Assembly: GCF_023556335.1 (NCBI RefSeq)
Contig: NZ_JAIKTS010000001.1
Location: 248,001 to 312,000 of the forward strand
Source of the DNA: Stenotrophomonas mori
Lineage (GTDB): Bacteria > Pseudomonadota > Gammaproteobacteria > Xanthomonadales > Xanthomonadaceae
DNA length: 64,000 nt
Direction: 5' to 3'
Shown here: one piece after another, positions 42,904 through 53,688 of the stretch
Position numbering within the stretch: position 1 is the stretch's first letter
How the letters are laid out: each line of letters opens with the position of its first letter
The notes under the pieces: generated by a model
The model's input: only the letters and a program-made list of their open reading frames with translations
What the model was told of the DNA's origin: nothing
The model's database searches: none
Program-made: the position numbers and the translations under genes

Positions 42904-44265
42904 TCAGCGCAGCAGCACCAGGCTCGCCAGCCCCAGGAAGGTGAAGAAGCCCATCGAGTCGGTGATCGCGGTCAGGAAGATGCCGCTGGCCAGCGCCGGG
43001 TCGAAGCCCAGCCGCTTGAGGGTCATCGGGATCAGCACGCCCGCCGAGGCGGCCAGCAGCAGGTTGCAGGTCAGGGCGGCGAAGATCACCACCGACAGGC
43101 CGGGGTTCTGGAACCAGGCCAGCACGATCAGGCCCAGCACCGCGCCCATCAGCACGCCGTTGAGCAGCGCCACCCGCAGCTCCTTCCACAGCAGCGTCTT
43201 GATGTTGGAGGCACCGACCTGGCCCAGTGCCAGGCCGCGGACCATCAGCGCCAGCACCTGGGTGCCGGCATTGCCGCCCAGCCCGGCGACCATCGGCATC
43301 AGCACCGCCAGCGCCACCAGCTTGTCGATCGTGCCCTCGAACTGGCCGACCACGTTGGCGGCCACGAAGGCGGTGCACAGGTTGACGAACAGCCATACCA
43401 GGCGCCGCCGCATCGCGCGCCATACCGGGCTGAACAGGTCCTCGTCCTCGTCCAGGCCGGCCGCGCCCAGCGCCTGGTGCTCGGCCTGTTCGCGGATGAT
43501 GTCCACCACGTCGTCGATGGTGATGCGGCCGATCAGGATGTTGTTGTCGTCGACCACCGGCGCCGAGACCCAGTCGTGGTCGGAGAACTGGCGGGCGACT
43601 TCGTCGGCGCTCTCGTCCACGTCGATGGCCGGCTGCTCGTCGTCGACCAGGCGGTTGATCGGGGTGCTGTCCTCGTGGGTGACCAGCGACGCCAGCGAGA
43701 CCCGGCCCAGGTACTGGTGGCGGCGGCTGACCACGTACAGGTAGTCGGTGTGGTCGGGCAGCTCGCCGCGCAGCCGCAGGTAGCGCAGCACCACGTCGAT
43801 GTTGACGTCCGCGCGCACGGTGACCACGTCCGGGTTCATCAGCCGCCCGGCGGTGTCCTCGGGATAGGACAGGACCTGCTCGAGCCGCTCGCGGTTCTCG
43901 CGGTCCATCGATTTGAGGACCTCGTCGATGACCGTGTCGGGCAGGTCCTCGACCAGGTCGGCGAGGTCGTCGATGTCCAGGTCTTCGACCGCGGCGACGA
44001 TCTCGTCCGGGTCCATGTCGGCCAGCAGGCTCTCGCGCACGTCCTCGCCGACGTGGACCAGCACCTCGCCGTCGTCCTCGGGATCGACCAGCCCCCAGAC
44101 CACCTCGCGCTTGCCCGGCGGCAGCGATTCGAGCAGGTTGCCGATCTCCGCCGGCGCCAGGGTGTTGACCAGCCGCCGCACCGGCCCCAGGCGGCCGCTG
44201 TCCAGCGCGTCGGAGAGCATGCGCAGCTGGCGTGCGGTCTTGTCGTGGCGTACGGCCTCGGCCAT
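42904..44265 (-). CDS. mgtE: MgtE magnesium transporter
   Basis: 453 residues: N-terminal superhelical domain with acidic Mg-sensing surface (ADMDPDEIVAAVEDLDIDDL), two CBS domains (about 140-260), then five membrane segments with the MgtE pore (MPMVAGLGGNAGTQVLALMV, SAGVLIPMTLKRLG, DSMGFFTFLG). Mg2+-gated channel in the inner membrane. Candidate -10 on the minus strand at 44328-44333. No M-box-like leader seen. Confidence 0.95.
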   Translation of the reverse strand: MAEAVRHDKTARQLRMLSDALDSGRLGPVRRLVNTLAPAEIGNLLESLPPGKREVVWGLVDPEDDGEVLVHVGEDVRESLLADMDPDEIVAAVEDLDIDDLADLVEDLPDTVIDEVLKSMDRENRERLEQVLSYPEDTAGRLMNPDVVTVRADVNIDVVLRYLRLRGELPDHTDYLYVVSRRHQYLGRVSLASLVTHEDSTPINRLVDDEQPAIDVDESADEVARQFSDHDWVSAPVVDDNNILIGRITIDDVVDIIREQAEHQALGAAGLDEDEDLFSPVWRAMRRRLVWLFVNLCTAFVAANVVGQFEGTIDKLVALAVLMPMVAGLGGNAGTQVLALMVRGLALGQVGASNIKTLLWKELRVALLNGVLMGAVLGLIVLAWFQNPGLSVVIFAALTCNLLLAASAGVLIPMTLKRLGFDPALASGIFLTAITDSMGFFTFLGLASLVLLR

Positions 44266-44327
44266 CGGGACTCCGGAAAAGGGAAGGCCGCGACGAAGGA
44301 TGCGGCAGGCGGGGTGTGGGGCGCGTC

Positions 44328-44333
44328 ATTATC
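44328..44333 (-). promoter_or_regulatory. Candidate -10 (GATAAT) for mgtE
   Basis: GATAAT on the minus strand within TGATAATGA, 63 bases before the mgtE start at 44265. This AT-rich patch stands out from its GC-rich surroundings. Confidence 0.45.
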
Positions 44334-44413
44334 ACGCGCGGATGTTGCAGTGCCCAGCCTTGCGGCGAGGTTCGTGGGGAATGACGCGCGGGGACGTGCG
44401 GCGGTGCGGGGGG

Positions 44414-46144
44414 TCAGGGCGCGGACGGCGCGGTCTCGGCGATCCAGCGCTCGATGCCGCGGCGGTCGCGCGCCTGCAGCAGCTTGTCCGCGCGCGCGCG
44501 CAGGCCGGCGTGGTCGCAGTCGCGGATGGTGCGGCGGACCTCCAGCAGCGTGCCCGGGTGCAGGCTGAACGCGTTGAGCCCCAGGGCGAGCAGCAGCGGT
44601 GCCATGCGCGGATCGCCGGCGATCTCGCCGCAGACCGACAGCGGCGTGCCGTGCCGGTGGGCGGTGTCGATGACCTGCGCCAGCAGCTGCAGCACTGCCG
44701 GGTGCAGGGGCGAATACAGTTCGCCGACCGCTTCGTTGTTGCGGTCCGCGGCCAGCAGGTACTGCACCAGGTCGTTGGTGCCCACCGACAGGAAGTCCAC
44801 CTGGTCGATGAACCCGGGCAGCGCGATGGCCGCGGCCGGCACCTCGATCATCGCCCCCAGCGCGACCTGTTCGGCCAGCGCGTGGCCTTCCGCACGCAGC
44901 GCGGCGGTCAGCCGTGCCACGCGGCGCTTGAACGCGAGGATCTCCTCGCGCGCGCTGACCATCGGCAGCAGGATCCGCACCGGGCCGTAGCCGGACGCGC
45001 GCAGCAGCGCGCGCAGCTGGGTGTCGGCGACCCGCGGATGGGCCCGCAGCAGGCGGATCCCGCGCAGGCCCAGCGCCGGGTTCTCCTCGTGCCCGGCCAC
45101 CAGGCCGTTGCGGTCGGCCTTGTCGGCGCCCAGGTCGAGGATGCGGATGGTCACCGGGTACCCGCTCATGCCCAGCACCGCGTCGCGGTAGTGGCGGAAC
45201 TGCTCGTCCTCGTCCGGCAGGCCGTTGCGCTGCAGGAACAGGAACTCGGTGCGGTACAGCCCCAGGCCGTGCGCGCCCAGCGCATGCGCCTGGGCGACGT
45301 CCTCGGGCGATTCGGCGTTGGCCAGCAGGGTGATGTCCACGCCGTCGCGGGTGCGGGTCGGCTTGGAGCGCAGGTGGCCCAGCTCGCGCTGCTCGCGGGC
45401 CAGTTCGCGCTGGCGCTGGCGGTACTGGCGCAGGTCGTCGGCGCCCGGCTCCACGGTCACTTCGCCGCTGCTGCCGTCCAGGATCAGCACCGCGCCGTCA
45501 TGGATCCGGCGCAGCGCGCCGCTGGCGCCGACCACCAGCGGCAGGTGCAGGCTGCGGGCGAGGATGGCGCTGTGCGAGAGCGGGCTGCCGGCACTGGTGA
45601 CGATGCCGACCACGCCCTGCGACTGCAGCTGGGCCAGTTCGGAGGGCGCGATGTTCTCGCAGACCAGGATCTCGCCGGCCAGGCCCTTCACATTGGCCGG
45701 GCGCTCGTGCAGGAACGCGTTGATGCGGCTGATGACATGGTCGAGGTCGTCCAGGCGGCTGCGCAGGTAGTCGTCCTCCATGCCCTCGAACACCTTGGCC
45801 AAGGTGTCGCGCTGCACGCGCAGCGCGTACGCCGCGCTGTAGCGCTGGCTGCGGATGCGCTCGTCCAGCGCCAGCAGCAGTTCGGGGTCGTCCAGCAGCA
45901 TCGCGTGCAGGTCGAGGAACTCGCCGGCCTCGGCCGGGAGCGCCCCCTGCAGGCGCTGGCGCAGTTCGCGCATCTCGGTGCGCGCCGATTCGATGGCCTG
46001 GTGCAGGCGCTGCAGCTCGGCATCCACGGCGCCTGCCGCGATGCGCTTTTCCGCCACATCCTGGGTGAGCGGCATGCGCACGCGGGCGCGGCCCAGCGCG
46101 GTGCCGCGCGATGCGCCATGGCCGTCGAGCCGCAGCGGGCTCAT
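44414..46144 (-). CDS. ptsI: PTS phosphotransferase enzyme I
   Basis: 576 residues. Phosphorylated by PEP on the His of SPLSHSAILARSL and passes phosphate to HPr. Also visible: the HPr-binding helical domain, the Arg-containing LYRTEFLF, the PEP barrel (EVPAAAIALP) and the catalytic Cys in SVCGEIAGD. No GAF domain, so it is EI rather than EI-Ntr. No sugar-specific EIIBC is encoded in the window. Start ATG 46144; a GTG 15 codons earlier is less likely. Last gene of the ptsN...ptsI cluster. Confidence 0.95.
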   Translation of the reverse strand: MSPLRLDGHGASRGTALGRARVRMPLTQDVAEKRIAAGAVDAELQRLHQAIESARTEMRELRQRLQGALPAEAGEFLDLHAMLLDDPELLLALDERIRSQRYSAAYALRVQRDTLAKVFEGMEDDYLRSRLDDLDHVISRINAFLHERPANVKGLAGEILVCENIAPSELAQLQSQGVVGIVTSAGSPLSHSAILARSLHLPLVVGASGALRRIHDGAVLILDGSSGEVTVEPGADDLRQYRQRQRELAREQRELGHLRSKPTRTRDGVDITLLANAESPEDVAQAHALGAHGLGLYRTEFLFLQRNGLPDEDEQFRHYRDAVLGMSGYPVTIRILDLGADKADRNGLVAGHEENPALGLRGIRLLRAHPRVADTQLRALLRASGYGPVRILLPMVSAREEILAFKRRVARLTAALRAEGHALAEQVALGAMIEVPAAAIALPGFIDQVDFLSVGTNDLVQYLLAADRNNEAVGELYSPLHPAVLQLLAQVIDTAHRHGTPLSVCGEIAGDPRMAPLLLALGLNAFSLHPGTLLEVRRTIRDCDHAGLRARADKLLQARDRRGIERWIAETAPSAP

Positions 46145-46196
46145 GCCGCGCCTGCCGGAGCGGAGCGGGCACGGCGTGGGGCCGCGCACGCCGCCA

Positions 46197-46466
46197 TCAG
46201 CTGTCCTCGTCGAAGCGGCGCTCGAACAGCTCCACCACCGCGGCCATCGCCGCGGCCTCGTCCTCGCCCTGCACCCGCACGGTGACCGGGGTGCCCTGGC
46301 CGGCGGCCAGCAGCATCACGCCCATGATGCTCTTGGCGTTGACCTCGCGGCCCTTGGCGACCAGCGTCGCGTTGACCTGGAAGCCGGACAGCAGCTGCAC
46401 CAGCTTGGCGGTGGCACGGGCATGCAGGCCCAGGCGGTTGGATACGGTGAGTTCGCGTTCAAGCAT
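46197..46466 (-). CDS. ptsH: Phosphocarrier protein HPr
   Basis: 89 residues. Active-site His15 in NRLGLHARATAKLV and regulatory Ser46 in VNAKSIMGV, the residue phosphorylated by HPr kinase. HprK is encoded nearby, so both sites are probably used. Start overlaps the end of the EIIA gene by 8 bases. Confidence 0.96.
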   Translation of the reverse strand: MLERELTVSNRLGLHARATAKLVQLLSGFQVNATLVAKGREVNAKSIMGVMLLAAGQGTPVTVRVQGEDEAAAMAAVVELFERRFDEDS

Positions 46467-46851
46467 CGTCGATGATGGCTCCATTGCGGGCACCCGCCGC
46501 GGCGGTCGCCGGCAGCTGCTCCAGTCCTTGTTCGGGGTAGTTCATCACCCGCAGCAGCATCGGCAGGCTCAGCGCCGATACCCGCCGTACCGGCGTGCCC
46601 AGGTGCGCCAGGCGTGCGGCCAGGTTGCTCGGGCTGGCGCCGTACAGGTCGGTCAGCACCAGCACGCCGCCGTCTCCCTCGACCCGCCGCAGCGCGGCCG
46701 AGGCCTGCGGCAGCAGCGCCTCCAGGTCGGCATCGAACGGAACGTCGAAGGCTTCGGCCTTCAGCGGCAACTGCCGCAGCAGGTGCGTGGCAACCTCCAG
46801 CAGGGAAGTGCCGACGCCGGGATGGGTCACGAGGAGGATGCCGCAGGTCAT
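46459..46851 (-). CDS. PTS EIIA component, mannose family
   Basis: 130 residues. EIIA-Man fold with active-site His10 (LLVTHPGVG) and LVLTDLYGASPSN. No EIIB, C or D partner is nearby. In such clusters the EIIA is thought to have a regulatory role. Overlaps ptsH. Confidence 0.92.
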   Translation of the reverse strand: MTCGILLVTHPGVGTSLLEVATHLLRQLPLKAEAFDVPFDADLEALLPQASAALRRVEGDGGVLVLTDLYGASPSNLAARLAHLGTPVRRVSALSLPMLLRVMNYPEQGLEQLPATAAAGARNGAIIDDA

Positions 46852-46916
46852 TGCCGAACGTTAACAGGTCGGGCGAGGTCCCGGATAGCGCCCGTGGCGC
46901 ATCTTCTGCATGCCAT

Positions 46917-47795
46917 TCAGTCCTGTTCCCGGTGGAACGTGGCCACGTCCTCCCAGCCCTGTGCGCGGGCATGCCGGGCGAGGCGTTCGGCCAGGTAGAC
47001 CGAGCGGTGCTTGCCGCCGGTACAGCCGAAGGCGACGGTCACGTAGCTGCGGGTCTCGCTGCCCAGCTTGGGCAGCCAGGTGTCCAGCAGTTCCTCGATC
47101 TGCGCGGCGTAGCGGATGACATCGGGCTGCGCGTCCAGGTGTTCGCGGACCTCGCGGTCGCGGCCGGTGAGCGAGCGCAGCTCGGGGTCCCAGTGCGGGT
47201 TGGGCAGCACCCGCGCGTCGAACACGAAATCGGCTTCGGCCGGCACCCCGCGCTTGTAGGCGAAGGATTCGAACAGCAGCGACAGGCTGCCGCCATGGCC
47301 GAGCGCGTACTCGGTGATGAGCTTGCGCCGCAGCTGGTGCACGTTGAGCCGGCTGGTCTCGATGATGGCGTCGGCTTCGCGCCGCAGTGGCGCGGTGAGC
47401 TCGCGCTCGCGCACGATGGCGCCCGGCAGGGACAGCCCCAGGTGGCTGAGCGGGTGGCGCCGGCGGGTGTCGGCGTAGCGCGCCAGCAGGGTGTCGTCGT
47501 CGGCCTCGAAGAACAGCAGGGTGGCGTCGATGCCGTGGTCCTTGGCGCTCTGGCGCCACTGGCCGAGCTGGCTGAGGTCGCTGCGGCCGCGCACGTCGAT
47601 GCCCAGCGCCACGCGCCGGGTGCGCGCGGCATTGGGTTCGCCGAACACGCTGCGCACGAACTCGGGCAGCAGGCTCACCGGGATGTTGTCGGAGCAGTAG
47701 TAGTCCAGGTCCTCGAAGGTCTTCAGCGCGACCGACTTGCCCGAGCCGGACAGGCCGCTGACGATGACCAGGACCGGCGGGGACGGGGTGTTCAT
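46917..47795 (-). CDS. rapZ: RNase adapter protein RapZ
   Basis: 292 residues. P-loop GLSGSGKS and the C-terminal domain ([17 protein letters not shown], then ARHARAQGW) that binds GlcNAc6P/sRNA in E. coli RapZ. In E. coli it directs RNase E to GlmZ/GlmY sRNAs. 4-base overlap with hprK. Confidence 0.96.
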   Translation of the reverse strand: MNTPSPPVLVIVSGLSGSGKSVALKTFEDLDYYCSDNIPVSLLPEFVRSVFGEPNAARTRRVALGIDVRGRSDLSQLGQWRQSAKDHGIDATLLFFEADDDTLLARYADTRRRHPLSHLGLSLPGAIVRERELTAPLRREADAIIETSRLNVHQLRRKLITEYALGHGGSLSLLFESFAYKRGVPAEADFVFDARVLPNPHWDPELRSLTGRDREVREHLDAQPDVIRYAAQIEELLDTWLPKLGSETRSYVTVAFGCTGGKHRSVYLAERLARHARAQGWEDVATFHREQD

Positions 47796-48742
47796 GGCGT
47801 GCGCTGCTCCAGCAGGTTGCTGTGGCGGGCGATGAACATCGCCGCCGGGTCGATGCCCTTGGTGCGCAGGATGTGCAGGCGCGTGGCGGCTTCGGTGAGC
47901 ACCGCCAGGTTGCGCCCGGGCATCACCGGCAGGGTGATCAGCGGCACGTCCAGGTCGAGCACGTGGCGCTTCCCGGAATCGCCGGTGAGGCGCTCGTAGC
48001 CGTAGCTGCCGGGTTCGGTCATGGGCTTGGTCAGGTGGACGATGAGCCGAAGGTACTTGTTCTTCTTTACAGCGGTGTCACCGAACATCTGGCGGACGTT
48101 GAGCACGCCCAGGCCGCGGACCTCCAGCAGGTCCTGCAGCAGTTCCGGGCAGGTGCCGTCGAGCACGTCCGGGGCGATCTGGGTGAACTCGGGAGCGTCG
48201 TCGGCCACCAGCCGGTGGCCGCGGCTGAGCAGTTCCAGCGCCAGCTCGCTCTTGCCCGAGCCGGCCTCGCCGGTGATCAGCACGCCGATGGAGTAGATCT
48301 CCATGAATACGCCGTGCAGGATGATGCGCGGCGCCAGGGTGCGTGCCAGGTGGTAGGACAGGTGGTTGAGCAGCTCGTGGCCGCGCCGCGGCGAGGTCCA
48401 CAGCGGGGTCTGCGACTCCTCGGCGGCGTCGCGCAGGTCTTCCGGGCAGCCGTGGTTCTTGGTGATGACCAGCGCCAGCGGCCGGGCCTGCATGATGCGC
48501 TCGATCACCTCCCAGCGCCGGCGCGATTCCAGCGAATCCAGCCAGGACAGCTCCTCGCTGCCGAGGATCTGCACCTTGTTGGGGTAGATGGTGTTGAGGT
48601 AGCCGGCCAGCGACGGGCGCCGGGCCACGGTGGCGCCGGCCTCCAGCTCGCGGGCGCCGCCGGCCTGGCCGGCGACCCAGCGCAGCTCCAGCTTCTCGTG
48701 CTGCTGGTCGAACAGCTCCTGCGCGGTGATGCGGGTATTCAT
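47792..48742 (-). CDS. hprK: HPr kinase/phosphorylase
   Basis: 316 residues. Phosphorylates HPr on Ser46. Walker [15 protein letters not shown], the C-terminal family signature ([20 protein letters not shown]) and [13 protein letters not shown]. HprK is typical of Firmicutes and of some proteobacteria, including xanthomonads. Overlaps both neighbours by 4 bases. Confidence 0.96.
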   Translation of the reverse strand: MNTRITAQELFDQQHEKLELRWVAGQAGGARELEAGATVARRPSLAGYLNTIYPNKVQILGSEELSWLDSLESRRRWEVIERIMQARPLALVITKNHGCPEDLRDAAEESQTPLWTSPRRGHELLNHLSYHLARTLAPRIILHGVFMEIYSIGVLITGEAGSGKSELALELLSRGHRLVADDAPEFTQIAPDVLDGTCPELLQDLLEVRGLGVLNVRQMFGDTAVKKNKYLRLIVHLTKPMTEPGSYGYERLTGDSGKRHVLDLDVPLITLPVMPGRNLAVLTEAATRLHILRTKGIDPAAMFIARHSNLLEQRTP

Positions 48743-49191
48743 GACGGGCGGGTCTGCAAGGGGCGGTCCAGCACCTGCCGCAGCGCGCTGCCGTCGTTGG
48801 CCGCGCGCAGCGCGTCGCGGACGCCGGCGTCGGAGAAGATCTCGGCCAGTTCCGACAGCAGCATCAGGTGCTGGTGGGTGTAGTGCGCCGGTACGGCCAT
48901 GGCGAAGATCAGGTCCACGCCCTCGGCGCCGCCGAAATCGACCGGCTGCAGCAGGCGCAGGAAGGCTCCACGCGGGCGTTTGAGGGTCGGCGAGCGCCCG
49001 TGCGGGATGGCGATGCCATGGCCGATGGCGGTGCTGCCGACGCGTTCCCGGTCGCACAGGCTGCGGAAGATGGTCTCGGCGCCGGCCTCGCGGCAGGCGA
49101 GCAGCCCGGCGGCGATGCGCAGGGCGCTGTCACGGTCGGCGGCCGCGAGTACCCGGGTACTCACGGCCGCCATCAGATCGTTCAAGGGCAT
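48739..49191 (-). CDS. ptsN: PTS EIIA-Ntr
   Basis: 150 residues. Active-site His64 in [10 protein letters not shown]. The nitrogen-related PTS regulator that links PTS phosphorylation to potassium transport, nitrogen and sigma-54 genes. The rpoN-hpf-ptsN order is widely conserved. No C-terminal or N-terminal additions. Confidence 0.96.
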   Translation of the reverse strand: MPLNDLMAAVSTRVLAAADRDSALRIAAGLLACREAGAETIFRSLCDRERVGSTAIGHGIAIPHGRSPTLKRPRGAFLRLLQPVDFGGAEGVDLIFAMAVPAHYTHQHLMLLSELAEIFSDAGVRDALRAANDGSALRQVLDRPLQTRPS

Positions 49192-49215
49192 GACGGCTAC
49201 GGACGACGGCTGGCG

Positions 49216-49530
49216 TCAGCCATTGTCGCGCAGGGCATGGGAGGCGTGGGGAAGGTGCTTCTCCTTGTGCTTGATCACCAGCCGATCGAGCTTGTCGGCC
49301 AGCAGGTCGATCGCCGCATACATGGTCTGGCCGCCGGCTTCGGCATGCAGGGACTGGCCGGGGAGGTTGGCGCTGGCATCGACGTGATGCTCGTTCTTCT
49401 GCAACGACAGGGTCACCCTGACCTCGCAGTGCTGGTCGAAATGCTTGCCCAGCCGCTGCAGCTTGGTTTCCACGTAGTCCTTCAGGGCGGGGGTGACTTC
49501 CACGTCTTTGCCAAACGTTTCGATACGCAT
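49216..49530 (-). CDS. hpf: Ribosome hibernation promoting factor
   Basis: 104 residues, short HPF type: MRIETFGKDVEVTPALKDYV, HHVDASANLPGQSLHAEA and DLLADKLDRLVIKHKEKH. Binds the 30S A/P sites and promotes 100S dimers in stationary phase. Strong AGGAGG upstream. Confidence 0.96.
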   Translation of the reverse strand: MRIETFGKDVEVTPALKDYVETKLQRLGKHFDQHCEVRVTLSLQKNEHHVDASANLPGQSLHAEAGGQTMYAAIDLLADKLDRLVIKHKEKHLPHASHALRDNG

Positions 49531-49587
49531 CGGATGCCTCCTGTGGTTCGGGGGTGCCATGAACCCTGGTGCCTGCCGCGCACGTTG

Positions 49588-51000
49588 TCAGGCAAGCCGG
49601 ACGCGTTCGTGGGAGGCGCAGATGTTCATGGCTTCACGATACTTCGCCACGGTACGGCGCGCTACCGGTACGCCGCTGCTCTTGAGCATTTCGGCCAGCT
49701 TGGCGTCAGAAAGCGGTTTGCGCGGGTTCTCGGCGTCGATCAGGCGCCGGATCATCGACTGGATCGCGGTGCTGGAGGCTTCGCCGCCACCCTCGGTGCC
49801 GATGCCCGAGGCGAAGAACGCGCGCAGCGGCAGGGTGCCGCGCGGGGTGCGCACGTGCTTGCCGGCGATGGCGCGGGAAATGGTGGATTCGTGCAGTTCC
49901 AGCTCGGCGGCGATCTCGCGCAGGGTCAGCGGGCGCAGGGCCTGGGGGCCGAACTCCAGGAAGCCGGACTGGTGGTGGAGCAGGCGCTCGACCACCCGCA
50001 GCAGGGTCTCGCCCCGGGCCTCCAGCGCCTTGAGCAGCCAGCGCGCCTCCTGCAGTTGCCCGCGCAGGTAGCTGGCGTCCTGGTCGCCGCACTGGCGGAT
50101 CAGCCCCTCGTAGCCGCGGTGGATCACCACCGGTGGGCCGGCATGGCCGGCCAGCGCGGCTTTCCAGACGCCACGCTGGCGCCAGACGGTGCAGTCCGGG
50201 ACCACGTAGTCGCTGGACGCGATGCCGCCCAGCCGCCGGCCCGGCTTCGGGTCCAGCGAGCGCAGCAGGCGCACCGCGTCGGCGACGGCGTCGGCCGGCT
50301 GCCGCAGCTCCTCGGCGAGGCCGGCGATGCCGGCGCGCGGCAGGCGCGGCAGCGCATCGCTGGCGATCCGCCGCGCCAGCGCCAGCGCCGGGGTCGCCGG
50401 CGGCAGCGCATCCAGCTGCAGCGACAGGCATTCGCCGAGACTGGTGGCGCCGACCCCGGCGGGGTCGAAGCGCTGGATCCGGCGCAGGACGACGCGGACC
50501 TCGTCCTCGCCGACCAGGAGGTCGGGACGCAGCGTGGCGGCGATGGCCGCCAGCGGTTCACGCAGGTAGCCGTCCTCGTCCAGGGCGTCGATCAAGGCCG
50601 CGCCGATGGCGCGGTCGCGGTCGCTGAGTGGGGCCAGGTGCAGCTGCCACGACAGGTGCCCGGCGAGCGTGTCGGTCTCGGCGAGCCGTTGCGTGGCGTC
50701 GTCCTCGTCGTCGCCATCGAACGACCCGCCACGGCCGCCGCTCCATTGCGCGTCGGCGTCCGACCCGTCATCGCGGTCATCGCCGTCGTCGGCATCGTGG
50801 TCCTCCGCCGCGGCCTCCGGGGCCCCGTCATCGTCGGGCACCGCGTCCTCGGCCCATTCCAGCAGCGGGTTGCTCTCCACCGCCAGCGCCAGCTCCTGCT
50901 CCAGTTCCGGCTGCGCCATCTGCAGCAGACGGATGGCCTGGCGCAGCTGGGGCGTCATCACCAGATGCTGTCCAAGCGAGGTCTGCAGCTGTGCTTTCAT
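49588..51000 (-). CDS. rpoN: RNA polymerase sigma-54 factor
   Basis: 470 residues. Region I begins MKAQLQTSLGQHLVMTPQLR; acidic region II; core-binding; HTH (LRGEIAAELELHESTISRAI-like segment) and the RpoN box ARRTVAKYREAMNI near the end. Start ATG 51000 sets the conserved N-terminus; the longer open frame upstream is not coding. Drives genes for nitrogen use, pili and motility. Confidence 0.97.
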   Translation of the reverse strand: MKAQLQTSLGQHLVMTPQLRQAIRLLQMAQPELEQELALAVESNPLLEWAEDAVPDDDGAPEAAAEDHDADDGDDRDDGSDADAQWSGGRGGSFDGDDEDDATQRLAETDTLAGHLSWQLHLAPLSDRDRAIGAALIDALDEDGYLREPLAAIAATLRPDLLVGEDEVRVVLRRIQRFDPAGVGATSLGECLSLQLDALPPATPALALARRIASDALPRLPRAGIAGLAEELRQPADAVADAVRLLRSLDPKPGRRLGGIASSDYVVPDCTVWRQRGVWKAALAGHAGPPVVIHRGYEGLIRQCGDQDASYLRGQLQEARWLLKALEARGETLLRVVERLLHHQSGFLEFGPQALRPLTLREIAAELELHESTISRAIAGKHVRTPRGTLPLRAFFASGIGTEGGGEASSTAIQSMIRRLIDAENPRKPLSDAKLAEMLKSSGVPVARRTVAKYREAMNICASHERVRLA

Positions 51001-51148
51001 CCCGGTTCCATGCAGGGCGACAGGCGGTCGGCGGCCCGCCGCAACGTATCCGCGGCCGGCCACGACGCCACCGGGGCGCACGGCCGGACCGGCCCTGTGC
51101 AGCGTAGGTCGAATGCCGCGCCATTGCGAGCGCGGCGCGGGCCGGTGC

Positions 51149-51867
<719 letters not shown>

Positions 51868-51868
<1 letters not shown>

Positions 51869-52407
51869 CAGCGGTTCTCCCCGGCCGCGGCCGGCGCCTT
51901 GGCCTTGGGCTGGATCACGGTGCGCACGCGGGTGCCGTCGCCGCCGCTCTGGAGGTCGCCGGTACGGGTGTTGTAGACCATGCGTTGGCCGCTGTTGGAA
52001 CCGCGCTCGGAATCGACCTTGTAGTTGCCGGTGAGCACGATCACTTCGCTGTTGACGTTGTAGTCCAGGTTGTCGGCGCGGGCGTTCATCCAGCTGCCGT
52101 CGTCCATCTGCTGCTTGAGCGTGGCCTGCTTGCCGCTGAACACCACCCGCTCGGTCTCGCCGTTCTTCTGGAAGACGTCGGCGGTGTCGGCGTGGACCTC
52201 CAGCGTGCCCTGGGTGATCACCACGTTGCCGCTGAAGCGGTAGCGGCCGTTGCCGCCGGTGAGGTTGCCTTCGCTGTGGTCGGCATCGACGTTCATCGGC
52301 TGGTTGCGGTCCGACTCCCGGGCCATGCCCGGCGCGGGCAGCAGCGCCGCGGCGAGCAGGACGGGCAGCGCGAACTTAGCGGGCCTGGCGGGCGGCATTG
52401 GGTTCAT
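51868..52407 (-). CDS. lptA: LPS transport periplasmic protein LptA
   Basis: 179 residues from the ATG at 52407 (ATG 52398 also possible). Signal peptide ending GMARESD, then the OstA-type beta-jellyroll ([20 protein letters not shown]). Forms the periplasmic bridge for LPS. Overlaps the lptC end. Confidence 0.95.
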
Positions 52408-52951
52408 AGCGGGTCTTGACCTCGGAAAGGAGGGAATACTGGCGGGTATCCAGGTTGACGCGGAAGCCGGTGCCGGTCTGGCGCAGCCCCGGGCGGGTCA
52501 TGGTGACCCGCGCGCTGGTGCGCGCCTGGTTGCGGTCCGGATAGATGTTCAGCTTCGAGGTGCGGAAGGTGGTCGGCGGGGTGGTGCCGTCGCGGGGGCT
52601 GTCGCCGGCGACGTGGCCGCGCAGCCGCAGCTCCTCGCCCTTGGCGCTGACCCAGCCGGTGTCGGCACGCAGCTGCCAGTGCTGGCCATCGGCATCGGGC
52701 AGCAGGAACAGCGGGCGGACGATGCTGGACGTCTGGTCGGCCTTGTTGCGCTCCATCGAGGGCGCGCGCAGGGTGATCCGTTCCTTGCCGTCCTTGTCCA
52801 GGCTGATGATCTCGAAATCGCCGAGGATGAAGTCCGCGCGCTGCGCCGCCGCCGGCGCCGGGCCCTTGGCGCCGCGCTGTTTCCAGGCCGACCAGCCGCT
52901 GGCCAGCGCGGCCAGCAGCAGTGCGCCGCCGATGAGCAGGCGGGTGTTCAT
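52376..52951 (-). CDS. lptC: LPS export protein LptC
   Basis: 191 residues. N-terminal membrane anchor (LLIGGALLLAALASGW) and the LptC jellyroll (DFILGDFEIISLDKDGKERI). Joins LptB2FG to LptA. Overlaps kdsC by 4 and lptA by about 32 bases, so all are coupled. Confidence 0.93.
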   Translation of the reverse strand: MNTRLLIGGALLLAALASGWSAWKQRGAKGPAPAAAQRADFILGDFEIISLDKDGKERITLRAPSMERNKADQTSSIVRPLFLLPDADGQHWQLRADTGWVSAKGEELRLRGHVAGDSPRDGTTPPTTFRTSKLNIYPDRNQARTSARVTMTRPGLRQTGTGFRVNLDTRQYSLLSEVKTRYEPNAARQAR

Positions 52952-53496
52952 GGCGCGTACTCCGCCAGCACCGCGTCGAGCCGGCCCTGGGCGGCGAGCA
53001 GCACGTCGCAGAGCTCGCGCGCGGCGCCGCGGCCACCGGCGGCCCGGGTCCGCCAGTGCACCCGCTCGGCGATCAGCGGGTGGGCGTTGGCCGGCGCCAC
53101 CGCCAGCCCGACCGCGCGCAGCGGCGCCAGGTCCGGGAGGTCGTCGCCGAGGAACGCGACCTGCTCCAGGCCGATCTCCAGGCGCGCGCACAGGGCACGC
53201 ACGCTGGCCAGCTTGTCGCCCACCGCGATCTGGGTGTCGATCCCCAGGTCGGCCCCCCGGCGCTGGGCCGACAGGCTGTTGCGGGCGGTGATCAGCACCG
53301 GGTGGATGCCGTGTTTCTGCAGCAGTTTCAGGCCGAGCCCGTCCTGCACGAAGAAGGCCTTGCTCTCGTTGCCGGCGTGGTCGTAATAGAGGCGGCCGTC
53401 GGTGAGGGTGCCGTCGACGTCGAAGCACGCCAGGCGGATGCCGCGGGCAACGGCATGCAGTTCGGCGGGGAAGTGGGCGAGGGCAGACCAGGACAT
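52948..53496 (-). CDS. kdsC: KDO-8-phosphate phosphatase
   Basis: 182 residues of the HAD superfamily, class C0: CFDVDGTLTDG with the nucleophile Asp, LITARNS, and GDDLPDL. Makes KDO for LPS. Start ATG 53496; an upstream in-frame ATG is possible. Order kdsC-lptC-lptA-lptB is the standard LPS operon. Confidence 0.95.
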   Translation of the reverse strand: MSWSALAHFPAELHAVARGIRLACFDVDGTLTDGRLYYDHAGNESKAFFVQDGLGLKLLQKHGIHPVLITARNSLSAQRRGADLGIDTQIAVGDKLASVRALCARLEIGLEQVAFLGDDLPDLAPLRAVGLAVAPANAHPLIAERVHWRTRAAGGRGAARELCDVLLAAQGRLDAVLAEYAP

Positions 53497-53688
53497 GGAG
53501 CAGGCGATCCAGTGCGGCGGGAGGGCCGTGCGGCCCGGGAACGGGAGGGGCGGGGCTAGGCTGTCCACGGGCCGTCGCGGGCGGGGGCCGGGGCCCCGCG
53601 GTGGCGCGGCGCATGCGCAGCGTAGGCGGAATGCGCGGGCAATGCGAGGGCGGCCGCGCGGCCGCGCGGCGGGGCCGTGGACATGCCG

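Noticed and set aside
44266-44413. Mg2+ riboswitch (M-box) upstream of mgtE
   Set aside because: The leader is too short and lacks recognisable M-box helices.
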